DNA of 13,973 nucleotides, taken from NCBI GenBank assembly GCA_900552585.1, contig USAB01000045.1:1-13973 (forward strand). The letters run 5' to 3'. Of this stretch, positions 1-7,553 are shown in pieces. Both the position numbers and the translations under genes were made by a program. The number at the start of each line of letters is the position of its first letter. Position 1 is the first letter of the stretch. A model generated the notes under the pieces. It was not told the DNA's origin and did not search any database. It saw only the letters and a program-made list of their open reading frames with translations. The DNA comes from an uncultured Coriobacteriaceae bacterium (GTDB lineage: Bacteria; Actinomycetota; Coriobacteriia; Coriobacteriales; Eggerthellaceae).

Positions 1-1750
1 CACAGACCACTTCCCCGCCGTGCACACCCGCACCCGGGCCGATGTCGATGAGATAATCTGCCGCACGCATGGTGTCCTCGTCATGCTCAACCACTATGAG
101 AGTGTTGCCAAGGTCACGAAGCCTTTTCAGTGTGGCGACAAGCTTGTCATTGTCACGCTGATGAAGTCCTATAGACGGCTCGTCAAGGATATACAGCACG
201 CCCACAAGTGATGAGCCTATCTGCGTTGCAAGCCTTATACGCTGGCTCTCACCGCCTGAGAGAGTACCTGCGGAACGTGACAGGGTGAGATATTCCAGTC
301 CAACGCTTTTGAGAAAGCCAAGGCGTGACCTTATCTCTTTTATTATCTGCTCACCGATAAGCTTGTCACGGTCGCTTATCTCAAGGTTCTCAAAAAACTC
401 AAGGGCTTTTGCCACCGACTTGTGACAAAGCTCTGCGATATTTATTCCGCCAACTGTAACGCTCAGGCTTTCTTTTTTAAGCCTTTCACCATGGCAGGCA
501 GGACACTTTTCATCGCTCATATAAGCCTCAATATCAGCCTTCGCCCAATCGCTGTTCGACTCTTTATAACGTCTTTCAAGGTTTGGTATAACGCCCTCAA
601 ACTCAGCCTGATAGTCAGCCTTATAGAACTTATTGCCACGCTTTAGGTGAAGCTTCTGACCCTGCGTGCCGTAAAGGAAAATGTCTACAGCGTCCTTGTC
701 GAGATTTTTCACAGGCTCGTCAAGGGATATGCCGTAGGTCTCGGAAATGGCGTTGAAATACATCATGGCGATAGAGCCTTCTTCAAGGCTGTTCCAGCCG
801 CTTGCCTTTATCGCACCCTGCCTTATGGAAAGGTCTTTGTTAGGGATAATAAGCTCAGGATCTATCTTCTTGAACACGCCAAGACCTGTACACTTTTCGC
901 AAGCACCGAAAGGATTGTTGAAAGAAAAGCTTCTCGGTTCGATCTCATCAATGCTGATACCGCAGTCCGGGCAGGAAAAATTCTGGCTGAACGTCAGGGT
1001 ATCGTGCTTTTCTTCGCCGTTTTCATCCCGCACCGCCGTATCGGTCAGCATCAGACCATTGGAGAGACCCATGACCGTTTCAATCGAATCCGAAAGGCGT
1101 TTCTCGATTCCCGGCTTCACGATCAGACGGTCCACCACGATCTCGATGTTGTGCTTCTTGTTCTTCTCCAGGGGAATGTCCTCGGAGAGGTCGTAGAGGT
1201 TCCCGTCGGCCCGGACCCGGACATAGCCGGAGCGGCGGGCGTCGTCCAGCACCTTGGCGTGCTCGCCCTTGCGGCCCCGGACCACCGGGGCCAGCACCTG
1301 GATGCGGGCGCCCTCCGGCAGGGCCATGATCTGATCAATGATCTGGTCGATGGTCTGCTGGCGGATCTCCTTGCCGCACTTGGGGCAGTGGGGGGTGCCC
1401 ACCCGGGCCCACAGCAGGCGCAGATAGTCGTAGATCTCCGTCACCGTGCCCACGGTGGACCGGGGGTTTTTGCTGGTGGTCTTTTGGTCGATGGAGATGG
1501 CCGGGGACAGGCCGTCGATATAGTCCACGTCGGGCTTGTCCATCTGGCCCAGGAACATCCGGGCATAGCTGGACAGGCTCTCCACATACCGGCGCTGGCC
1601 CTCGGCATAGATGGTGTCGAAGGCAAGGGAGCTCTTGCCCGATCCAGACAGGCCGGTAATCACGACCAGTTTGTCTCGGGGTATTTCAAGGTTGATGTTC
1701 TTGAGATTATGCTCGCGCGCACCTTTGATGACAATCGAATCCTGTGCCAT
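1..1750 (-). CDS. uvrA: UvrA, excinuclease ABC subunit A (N-terminal part, runs off left edge)
   Basis: ATPase that finds bulky DNA damage and loads UvrB in nucleotide excision repair. The frame opens with ATG at 1750 (MAQDSIVIKGAREHNLKNIN) and stays open for 583 codons to the left edge, so the second ABC module is outside the window. Visible are Walker A GLSGSGKSS (residues 33-41), the UvrB-binding and insertion region, zinc-type cysteine pairs (CPKC, CPDC with CEKC, CPAC), the signature LSGGESQR, Walker B (YILDEPSIGLHQRD) and the VEHDEDT switch, which together complete ABC module I. A weak AAAGG lies 9 bases before the ATG. It follows the Xer gene after 143 bases. Composition is strongly mosaic: about 45-930 is low GC with ATA and AGG codons, about 1130-1640 reaches 75% GC with CCC and CGG codons, and the first ~25 codons are AT-rich again. 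The family call is certain; whether this is one natural gene is doubtful. Confidence 0.95.
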   Translation of the reverse strand, partial: MAQDSIVIKGAREHNLKNINLEIPRDKLVVITGLSGSGKSSLAFDTIYAEGQRRYVESLSSYARMFLGQMDKPDVDYIDGLSPAISIDQKTTSKNPRSTVGTVTEIYDYLRLLWARVGTPHCPKCGKEIRQQTIDQIIDQIMALPEGARIQVLAPVVRGRKGEHAKVLDDARRSGYVRVRADGNLYDLSEDIPLEKNKKHNIEIVVDRLIVKPGIEKRLSDSIETVMGLSNGLMLTDTAVRDENGEEKHDTLTFSQNFSCPDCGISIDEIEPRSFSFNNPFGACEKCTGLGVFKKIDPELIIPNKDLSIRQGAIKASGWNSLEEGSIAMMYFNAISETYGISLDEPVKNLDKDAVDIFLYGTQGQKLHLKRGNKFYKADYQAEFEGVIPNLERRYKESNSDWAKADIEAYMSDEKCPACHGERLKKESLSVTVGGINIAELCHKSVAKALEFFENLEISDRDKLIGEQIIKEIRSRLGFLKSVGLEYLTLSRSAGTLSGGESQRIRLATQIGSSLVGVLYILDEPSIGLHQRDNDKLVATLKRLRDLGNTLIVVEHDEDTMRAADYLIDIGPGAGVHGGEVVC

Positions 1751-1795
1751 GCAATCTTGCCTTTGCTCTTGCGGGATATGTTTTCCGAAGAAGGT

Positions 1796-1824
1796 ATTTT
1801 ACTCTGCCCGTAGGGGTGCACACC
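1796..1824 (-). promoter_or_regulatory. Weak candidate promoter for uvrA
   Basis: On the minus strand a TAAAAT -10-like hexamer (1796-1801) sits in the 143-base gap between the Xer stop and the uvrA ATG, which would give a leader of about 40 bases. The hexamer 17 bases upstream (1819-1824, GGTGTG) is a poor -35, so the call rests on the -10 alone. A small stem TGATG-CGAA-CATCA lies further upstream near the Xer stop but has no T-tract, so I see no clear terminator for the Xer gene. No good LexA box is visible. Confidence 0.25.
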
Positions 1825-1893
1825 ATATCGGGCGGCATAGACACAGCACGAGCACATGATGTTCGCATCAACAGAAAGGCGTACGATCGGCCA

Positions 1894-2817
1894 TCACCCA
1901 CGGGGATGGGCGCGATGATGCACCTGGCGCAGGTATTCGTTCGAAACATGCGTGTACACCTGCGTGGTGGAAAGGCTGGCGTGGCCGAGCATCTCCTGGA
2001 CGCTGCGCAGATCCGCGCCGCCTTCCAGCAAATCGCTTGCAAACGTGTGCCGCATATCATGCGGTGAATAATGCCCCTCGATACCGGCTGCCGCAAGCGT
2101 CTTCTTGAACATGAGGCGGATAGCATCGGTGCTCATGGGATTGCCGCGCGTGGACAGGAACACGGATTCCGTCGGCCTTGCAGGCCTTGCCAGCTGCGGG
2201 CGGCCTTCCCGCAGGTACCTGCGAAGCGCAACGAGAGCCTCTTCGTACATGGGGACGATGCGCTCTTTGCTCCCCTTGCCCATGACGCGAACCTGCGCGC
2301 CGGTGAAATCGATGTCGCCCATCTGCAGACCCGCCGCCTCGGAGACGCGCGCTCCTGTGGCATAGAGGAATTCCAGGATCGCCTGATCGCGCAGGTCCGT
2401 GACGGATTGCGTGCGGGGATTTCCGTCGAGGTCAACATCGTCATGGACGGCAAGCAATGCGTTCATTTCTGATGCGGGGATGCGGCTCGGCAACGGACGG
2501 CGCACCTTCGGCCCCTGCATGACAGCCGTCGGATTCGCATCAATGACCTGCGTGATCTCCAGCCACGAGAAAAACGTCCGCAGGGCGCTGAGCCGGTTGT
2601 TCACGGATGTCCGTGCCATATCAGAAAGCGAAGCCAGAAACAGACGGAGATCCCGATGCGTTGGATGTAGCGGATCCACTTCGGCATGTTCCGCCCACGC
2701 GGCATACTCCTCCAACGCCGTGCGATACGTGCGGACCGTGTTCTGCGAGAAGTTCCGCTCCACCTGCAAGGCGTGGCAGAACGCCCGGATATGCTCCTGG
2801 ATGCCGGATTCGCCCAA
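1894..2817 (-). CDS. XerC/XerD-type tyrosine recombinase
   Basis: Site-specific recombinase, probably the chromosome-dimer-resolving Xer enzyme acting at dif. The 307-residue length is typical of the family. The N-terminal SAM-like core-binding domain spans about residues 5-90 and the catalytic domain about 110-300. All catalytic residues are present: Arg157 (GARVSE), Lys181 in the beta hairpin (GKGSKER), His253 and Arg256 (HDMRH), His279 (GHAS) and the nucleophile Tyr288 (TTQVYTH). The start is TTG at 2817: it has GGGGGA just upstream, the next in-frame Met is at about residue 67, and it begins 12 bases after the trmFO stop, so the two are probably co-transcribed and coupled. Position directly after trmFO matches xerC in Bacillus, where the order is trmFO-xerC. 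I cannot separate XerC from XerD by sequence, so no symbol is given. Nothing around it suggests an integrase of a mobile element. Confidence 0.9.
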   Translation of the reverse strand: MGESGIQEHIRAFCHALQVERNFSQNTVRTYRTALEEYAAWAEHAEVDPLHPTHRDLRLFLASLSDMARTSVNNRLSALRTFFSWLEITQVIDANPTAVMQGPKVRRPLPSRIPASEMNALLAVHDDVDLDGNPRTQSVTDLRDQAILEFLYATGARVSEAAGLQMGDIDFTGAQVRVMGKGSKERIVPMYEEALVALRRYLREGRPQLARPARPTESVFLSTRGNPMSTDAIRLMFKKTLAAAGIEGHYSPHDMRHTFASDLLEGGADLRSVQEMLGHASLSTTQVYTHVSNEYLRQVHHRAHPRG

Positions 2818-2821
2818 AGCG

Positions 2822-2827
2822 ATCCCC
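2822..2827 (-). promoter_or_regulatory. Ribosome binding site deciding the TTG start of the Xer gene
   Basis: The 12 bases between the trmFO TAG (2830-2832) and the Xer TTG (2815-2817) carry a GGGGGA purine run about 4 bases before the TTG. No ATG or GTG start fits the family N-terminus, so this site supports TTG as the real start. Confidence 0.6.
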
Positions 2828-2829
2828 CG

Positions 2830-4227
2830 CTATTCGCGCAGGGGCATGAGGTTGCAGCGCCTCAGCAGTGCCGCATAGTCGTCCATGGCTTTGTGTCCCC
2901 GGGCCATGAACGCCGCATAACGGTCGCGTTTGTTCTTGATATGCGGTTGAATGGGTAGGAAGACGCCGAAATTCACGTGGGAGGGTTGGTAATCCCGCGT
3001 TTGCGGATCCGTGGCATATGCCAGAAGCGAGCCGAACGCCGTCTCACGCGGGAATTCCGGACAATCCGTACCGGCAAGCAGTGCCGCTACACAAAGAGCC
3101 GCATACAGGCCGGACATGATGGCCTCGCAATATCCTTCTGTACCCGATACCTGGCCGGCGAAGAACAGCGGATGCGCAAAGGAACGCAGGCGCAAGGAAC
3201 GATCCAGGACGCTGGGCGCATCGATGAACGTGTTGCGGTGCATCACTCCGTATCGCGCGAACTCCGCATTCTCGAACCCCGGAATCATGCGGAATCCGCG
3301 CCGTTGCTCGGGGAAGGTGAGATTCGTCTGGAAGCCGACGAGATTGCAGCTGCTGCCGTGGGCGTCCTCAAAGCGCAGCTGGACAGCGGCCCACGGACGC
3401 TTTCCCGTGCGCGGATCCACCAGCCCGACGGGCTTCATGGTGCCATGGCGCGGCGCATCGAACCCCCTGCGCGCAATCTCCTCAATGGGCTGGCAGGCGC
3501 GGAACAGCTCCCGCGTTTCGAAATCTTTTGCAATGACTCGGTCTGCCGCCAGCAGCTCTGTAATGAAATCCTCGTATTCCTGCTTCGTGAATGGGGCGTT
3601 CAGGTAGTCGCCCTCGCCGGCATCCTCGTATCGACTCTGGCGGAACAGCACGTCCTCATCAAGAGAATCCGTCATCACAATGGGCGCCGCCGCATCGTAG
3701 AACGACAAATGCTCGGAACCCGTGAGACGTTCTATGCAGGAAGCAAGCGCATCCCCGGTCAAAGGGCCGGTGGCAACAATGGTGGCACGAGGGGCGGGGA
3801 CGACATCCTGCGATCCGTCGGGCGCACGAAGCACGAGCAAGCCATCGTCCCGGATATCCAGGACCTCGCCCTCGCGGCAGCAGATCAGCGGCGATGCCTT
3901 GACCGCTTCCGTGACGACGTGGGAAAACGCCGTTCGATCCACCGCAAGAGCACCTCCTGCGGGCACAGACGTACGATAGGCTGCTGCCAGCACCTGGGAA
4001 CCGAGCGCATTCAATTCGTATTTCAGCATGCCGGCAGCGCTTTCGGGCTTCGTACTCTTTAAAGAGTTCGAGCAAACGAGCTCCGCGTAGTCGCCCGTCT
4101 TGTGCACCGCGGTCTCCGTTGCCGGGCGCATTTCCACCAGCGTCACGGGAATGCCGCGCGCTGCAAGCTGCAACGCCGCCTCGCTTCCCGCCAAGCCGCC
4201 TCCGATTATGTTCACCTGTGTATCCAT
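2830..4227 (-). CDS. trmFO: TrmFO, folate/FAD-dependent tRNA (m5U54) methyltransferase
   Basis: Makes 5-methyluridine at position 54 in the T-loop of tRNAs, using 5,10-methylenetetrahydrofolate and FADH2 rather than SAM. The 465-residue product begins at the ATG at 4227 (MDTQVNIIGGGLAGSEAA), placing the FAD-binding GxGxxG-like motif at residues 9-14 as in the family; an in-frame start 60 bases upstream (4287) would add 20 unrelated residues and is not favoured. Key cysteines are present: Cys52 in ELVCSNSLKS and Cys245 in FRACQPIE, matching the two functional cysteines described for Bacillus TrmFO. The segment HGTMKPVGLVDPRTGKRPWA and the C-terminal HVNFGVFLP block are also typical. It leads a trmFO-xer pair and is divergent from the cyclophilin gene. 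A weak GGTAGG lies about 11 bases before the ATG. Confidence 0.96.
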   Translation of the reverse strand: MDTQVNIIGGGLAGSEAALQLAARGIPVTLVEMRPATETAVHKTGDYAELVCSNSLKSTKPESAAGMLKYELNALGSQVLAAAYRTSVPAGGALAVDRTAFSHVVTEAVKASPLICCREGEVLDIRDDGLLVLRAPDGSQDVVPAPRATIVATGPLTGDALASCIERLTGSEHLSFYDAAAPIVMTDSLDEDVLFRQSRYEDAGEGDYLNAPFTKQEYEDFITELLAADRVIAKDFETRELFRACQPIEEIARRGFDAPRHGTMKPVGLVDPRTGKRPWAAVQLRFEDAHGSSCNLVGFQTNLTFPEQRRGFRMIPGFENAEFARYGVMHRNTFIDAPSVLDRSLRLRSFAHPLFFAGQVSGTEGYCEAIMSGLYAALCVAALLAGTDCPEFPRETAFGSLLAYATDPQTRDYQPSHVNFGVFLPIQPHIKNKRDRYAAFMARGHKAMDDYAALLRRCNLMPLRE

Positions 4228-4248
4228 ACGGTGAAGCCTACCATACGC

Positions 4249-4309
4249 GCTGGCCGCCCATGACGCACGAACGCGAATCTCCCACAAGGGGCTTCGTCAT
4301 GGCGCCAGC
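4249..4309. repeat. Imperfect inverted repeat upstream of trmFO
   Basis: Two arms can pair: GCTGGC (4249-4254) with GCCAGC (4304-4309), 6 bp, and CCATGACG (4258-4265) with CGTCATGG (4295-4302), 8 bp, separated by a small asymmetric internal loop (CGC against C) and enclosing 29 bases. It lies 22-82 bases before the trmFO ATG, in the trmFO/cyclophilin divergent region. It could be a leader stem of trmFO, an operator, or chance. No T-tract follows on either strand. Confidence 0.45.
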
Positions 4310-4335
4310 GGGCGCGAAGAGCAGAACTTCTCATG

Positions 4336-4400
4336 TGCATTTGCGTAAAGCTGTCCCCCATGCAGGTGCAAACCGATATCATCGGGAACCAGCAAATGCA
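4336..4400 (+). repeat. Inverted repeat and nested hairpin in the cyclophilin leader
   Basis: TGCATTTGC (4336-4344) is exactly complementary to GCAAATGCA (4392-4400), a perfect 9-bp pairing across 47 bases. Nested inside is CCGAT-ATC-ATCGG (4373-4385), a 5-bp stem with a 3-base loop. The structure ends 11 bases before the Shine-Dalgarno (4412-4417) of the cyclophilin gene, so it is well placed to be a folded 5' leader or an operator region. It matches no riboswitch class that I recognise. Confidence 0.45.
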
Positions 4401-4411
4401 ATCCCCTATAC

Positions 4412-4417
4412 AGGAGG
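4412..4417 (+). promoter_or_regulatory. Shine-Dalgarno fixing the cyclophilin start
   Basis: A perfect AGGAGG lies 11 bases before the ATG at 4429. Upstream in-frame ATGs (4333 and later) have no comparable site and would add an unrelated Gln-rich tail, so the start at 4429 is preferred. Confidence 0.75.
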
Positions 4418-4428
4418 CGCAACGAAAT

Positions 4429-4953
4429 ATGTATACTCCCGAATATCAGCCCAATGGCAGCGAAGTGGCTGTCATCACCACCGATAAGGGTGTTATCAAG
4501 GTGCAGCTGCACGGACAGGATGCCCCCATCCATGTGGGCAATTTCGTCGAGCTGGCCCAGAAGGGCTTCTACGATGGCCTGAAATTCCATCGCTACGTCC
4601 CGGATTTCGTCATCCAGGGTGGATGCCCGAACACTCGTGACATGAGCCAGGAAGACGTTGCCGCGGGCAAGATGGGCCCCTCGGGCATGCCCGGTACCGG
4701 CGGCCCCGGCTATACCATCAAGCACGAATATGACACGAACCCGAACAACGAGCATAAGGATGGCACGCTCGCCATGGCACGCAGCCAGATGCCCGACTCC
4801 GCCGGCTCACAGTTCTACCTGTGCTTGGGCCCCCAGCCGTTCCTGGACAGTGGCTACACGGTCTTCGGCGATACCATCGAGGGGCTCGACGTGGTACATT
4901 CCCTCCGCCAGGGCGACCTGATCGAATCCATAGTCATCGAGGGCGCAAACTAA
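4429..4953 (+). CDS. Cyclophilin-type peptidyl-prolyl cis-trans isomerase
   Basis: Catalyses cis-trans isomerisation of Xaa-Pro bonds during protein folding. The 174-residue product starts at ATG 4429 after a strong Shine-Dalgarno. It has the single cyclophilin domain with FHRYVPDFVIQGG at residues 53-65 (catalytic Arg55, hydrophobic-pocket Phe60 and Gln63), GSQFYLCLG at 126-134 and FGDTIEGLDVV at 146-156. No signal peptide or membrane segment is visible, so it is probably cytoplasmic. The usual His in the LDGKHTVFG-like segment is replaced by Tyr143 (LDSGYTVFG), which also occurs in divergent bacterial forms. It is the only plus-strand gene here, divergent from trmFO and convergent with dprA, and sits where topA is usually found in related gene orders. 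It ends at a clear terminator. Confidence 0.93.
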   Translation: MYTPEYQPNGSEVAVITTDKGVIKVQLHGQDAPIHVGNFVELAQKGFYDGLKFHRYVPDFVIQGGCPNTRDMSQEDVAAGKMGPSGMPGTGGPGYTIKHEYDTNPNNEHKDGTLAMARSQMPDSAGSQFYLCLGPQPFLDSGYTVFGDTIEGLDVVHSLRQGDLIESIVIEGAN

Positions 4954-5008
4954 TCTGACCCTCTCGTGCGGCGGGAAGCGCAACGCTCGTCGACTCATCT
5001 GCTTTCCG

Positions 5009-5041
5009 GAAGGGACCTGCAATGCGGGTCCCTTCTTCGTT
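5009..5041 (+). terminator. Intrinsic terminator of the cyclophilin gene (possibly shared with dprA)
   Basis: A 9-bp perfect stem pairs GAAGGGACC (5009-5017) with GGTCCCTTC (5027-5035) around a 9-base loop, followed by a short T-rich run on the plus strand. It lies between the convergent cyclophilin and dprA genes. On the minus strand the flank is not T-rich, so its use for dprA is uncertain. Confidence 0.75.
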
Positions 5042-5051
5042 CCGCAAGCCG

Positions 5052-6029
5052 TCAAGCATGTACGGCCATGTCGCCCTTCGGCCCATAGCGCCCATCCGGA
5101 TAGCGCACAATCACGCCCTGTCCCTCAAGCTCTGCCAATCGCACCGTCACCGTCGTCAGCGCATCGAATCTGCCGGCGCCCTCCACGCCCGAGACGGATA
5201 CCATCTCCTCCAAACGCATCGGGTTCGCAAGCAGAGCAGCCAGCAAGGGGTCTTCGGCACGCTGCTCTTGGATGCGCGCATGCTCTTGGCGCAGCAACCC
5301 GAAGGTGGCGAAAAGGGCATCCGAAAAGCTCTCGTCATCCACAATAGGGGTAGCGCCCTGCAGCAGCAGGCGGTTCGTGCCCGCCGAAGTCGGGGACGTT
5401 ATGGGACCGGGAACCACATACACCTCCCTCCCAGCGGAAAGCGCATCGTCCGCCGTCGAGAACGTACCCGACGGCAAACCCGCCTCCACGATGAGCGTCG
5501 CCTTCGCAAGGCCTGCGATGAGCCGGTTGCGGGCACGGAACGTATACGGCTGCGCGGGAAACTCCCAATCGTGCTCGGACACAATGGCGCCGCCCTTGTC
5601 CACGATCTCCTGGAATAAGGACAGGTGGCGGGCGGGATACACGTGGTCGCAGCCACCGCCGAAGAACACGAGCGTCTTACCACCCGCATCCAATGCAGCG
5701 CGATGCGCCTCCGCATCGCATCCGTAAGCGCCGCCGGAGATGATGACCAGCCCGCGCCGCGCGGCCTCACCGGCGAAACGGCGGCAGAGTCCGCGGCCAT
5801 AGGGCGTTGCCTTCCGCGCGCCGATGACCGCAAGCCCCTCCTGGATGACCGCCGGATTGCCGATGACATACAACCGCTGCGGCGGGCGCTCAACGCGTCG
5901 CAGAGCATCAGGGTATCGTTCATCGCTCTGCGATATGACCGTTTTCGGCCCCTCGATGCGTTTTCCGCGATACGGGCCATAACGGCGCTTTCCGCCTGTT
6001 CCCGACCCCGCCGCGTCCTGCGTTGCCAT
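5052..6029 (-). CDS. dprA: DprA/Smf, DNA-processing protein (RecA loader on incoming ssDNA)
   Basis: In transformable bacteria DprA binds incoming single-stranded DNA and loads RecA; it is also widespread in species not known to be competent. The 325-residue product has an extended Rossmann domain: YVIGN (54-58), GARKATPYG (70-78), SGGAYGCDAEAH (98-109), the GGGCDHVYP loop (124-132), FRARNRLIAGL (164-174) and the EAGLPSGTFSTADDA segment (182-196). About 70 C-terminal residues (MRLEEMVSVSGVE onward) fit the winged-helix domain. The N-terminus before the Rossmann fold is short and basic rather than a full SAM/HhH domain, and the usual GID triplet reads GCD. The ATG lies 4 bases after the comM stop with GGAAGG upstream, so the two are translationally coupled. 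Confidence 0.93.
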   Translation of the reverse strand: MATQDAAGSGTGGKRRYGPYRGKRIEGPKTVISQSDERYPDALRRVERPPQRLYVIGNPAVIQEGLAVIGARKATPYGRGLCRRFAGEAARRGLVIISGGAYGCDAEAHRAALDAGGKTLVFFGGGCDHVYPARHLSLFQEIVDKGGAIVSEHDWEFPAQPYTFRARNRLIAGLAKATLIVEAGLPSGTFSTADDALSAGREVYVVPGPITSPTSAGTNRLLLQGATPIVDDESFSDALFATFGLLRQEHARIQEQRAEDPLLAALLANPMRLEEMVSVSGVEGAGRFDALTTVTVRLAELEGQGVIVRYPDGRYGPKGDMAVHA

Positions 6030-6033
6030 GCAA

Positions 6034-7521
6034 TCACTTCCCTTCCGTTCGGAGTCTTAGAGACAAAGCCTCCGCCATATGCTCTTGCCGAACCGCTTCG
6101 CTTTCGTACATATCTGCAATCGTGCGTGCGATGGACAAGGTCCTGACAATCCCCCGTCCGCTCATGTGCACGGCATTCGCCATCGATTTCAAGAACGCCT
6201 CCGCTTCATGGTCCACCTGGAAATGCGACAGCGTATCCCTTCCATCCGCCGATGCGTCCTGATGATCATGGCGCCACGAGGCGAATGTCCTCGCACGCAG
6301 CACGCCTTCGCGCAATTCGCGAGAGGATATGCCCGCGCCCGCATGAACAACCTTGTCGAAATCGGACCTCCAGACATCTATCTGAATGTCTATACGGTCC
6401 ATCAGAGGTCCTCCGATGCGCGATTGGTACCGGCTGATCTGGTCGACCGTGCATGTGCATGGAATGCCGGGATCGCCCAGATAGCCGCACGGGCAGGGGT
6501 TCATGGACGCAACAAGCATGAATCGAGCGGGAAAAACGACCGTCGTATCCGCGCGGACGATGGTGATATCGCCCGACTCCATAGGCTGGCGTATGGCCTG
6601 CAACGTCGACGGCTTGAATTCCGGCAGTTCATCCATATACAGCGCACCGCCATGCGCAAGCGATATCTCACCGGGCCGTATCGGATTCCCGCCTCCGACC
6701 AGCCCGGCCGTGCTGATGGAATGATGCGGTGCACGAAACGGCCGCCGGCCCGCAACGATGCCCCCGATGCCCTGGCCTGCGACGGACCAGATACGCGCCG
6801 TCTCCAGCTTCTCGTCCTCTGCAAGCGGAGGAAGGATGGAGGGCAGCCGGGAGGCGAGCATGGTCTTGCCTGACCCGGGCGGACCGATCATCAGCACGCC
6901 GTGCCCGCCGGCAGCAGCCACCTGCAACGCGCGTTTTGCCTGCTCGTGACCGCCGACTTCCGCATAGTCAGTCGGACGTTCGCCCGATTCCGCGGACAAC
7001 GGCAACGGCGTCGAGAACATTCCCGTACGAAAATCCCCGATCTTCCGAGCGCACGAGATGCTCAACCCGTCGAGCGGAAGGACGTCCAGCGACGACGCGG
7101 CGCAAATGAGGCGTCTGCCGGAATCCCGGGCAAGCACCTCCAGCGCCAGCGTGCCGCGAACACCGCGGACCGTGCCATCAAGTGAGAGCTCGCCGGCAAC
7201 GAGCGCCTCGCGAATTGGCGCGGGGTCGATCTGCCCGGTGGCGACAAGCAGCCCCAATGCAATGGGCAGGTCGAACCCCGAACCCGTCTTCCTCAACGAA
7301 CCGGGCGCAAGATTCACGACAACCTTGTTGGCGGGAACCTGGAATCCGCCGGCGCGAAGCGCGGACTTTACGCGTTCGCGCGATTCCTGCACGGCGGCAT
7401 CTGGCATGCCGACGATGGAAACGCCGGGGATGCCCTGGGATACGACGACTTCAACCTCTACCGGCACCGCCTGGATGCCCACAAGCGTCGCGCTGTGAAC
7501 CGTATAGCCCCTATCGCCCAT
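6034..7521 (-). CDS. comM: ComM/YifB family Mg-chelatase-like AAA+ ATPase
   Basis: In naturally transformable species ComM is a hexameric helicase that extends branch migration during integration of donor DNA. The 495-residue product starts at ATG 7521 (MGDRGYTVHSATLVGI, the canonical family N-terminus) with AAAGGA 9 bases upstream; an in-frame start at 7563 would overlap yraN and add a non-conserved leader. The N-terminal Lon-protease-like domain covers about residues 1-165, then comes the AAA+ core with Walker A GPPGSGKT (213-220), Walker B LYMDEL (294-299), the NPCPCGYLGD Cys motif (341-350) paired with CTCT, and the DRIDIQ arginine-finger region (375-380). The C-terminal part (about 440-495) fits the Mg-chelatase lid. 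It lies between yraN and dprA, a common arrangement, and the three are probably one transcript. Confidence 0.94.
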   Translation of the reverse strand: MGDRGYTVHSATLVGIQAVPVEVEVVVSQGIPGVSIVGMPDAAVQESRERVKSALRAGGFQVPANKVVVNLAPGSLRKTGSGFDLPIALGLLVATGQIDPAPIREALVAGELSLDGTVRGVRGTLALEVLARDSGRRLICAASSLDVLPLDGLSISCARKIGDFRTGMFSTPLPLSAESGERPTDYAEVGGHEQAKRALQVAAAGGHGVLMIGPPGSGKTMLASRLPSILPPLAEDEKLETARIWSVAGQGIGGIVAGRRPFRAPHHSISTAGLVGGGNPIRPGEISLAHGGALYMDELPEFKPSTLQAIRQPMESGDITIVRADTTVVFPARFMLVASMNPCPCGYLGDPGIPCTCTVDQISRYQSRIGGPLMDRIDIQIDVWRSDFDKVVHAGAGISSRELREGVLRARTFASWRHDHQDASADGRDTLSHFQVDHEAEAFLKSMANAVHMSGRGIVRTLSIARTIADMYESEAVRQEHMAEALSLRLRTEGK

Positions 7522-7553
7522 GACGGCACATCCTTTCCGAATGGGAACAACCG

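Noticed and set aside
647..1813. Long plus-strand open frame (388 codons) opposite uvrA
   Set aside because: It is an antisense shadow of uvrA; the translation has no family features and the minus strand encodes clear UvrA motifs throughout.
1829..1850. Possible LexA/SOS box upstream of uvrA (a GAAC and a GCTC half-site)
   Set aside because: The spacing is 7 rather than 4 bases and several symmetric positions mismatch, so it does not fit known LexA sites.
1894..2817. Xer gene as a phage or island integrase
   Set aside because: It lies in a conserved housekeeping order after trmFO with no tRNA target, att-like repeats or phage genes nearby.
2977..4062. 361-codon plus-strand open frame opposite trmFO
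   Set aside because: Antisense shadow; Arg/Gly/His-rich with no recognisable motif.
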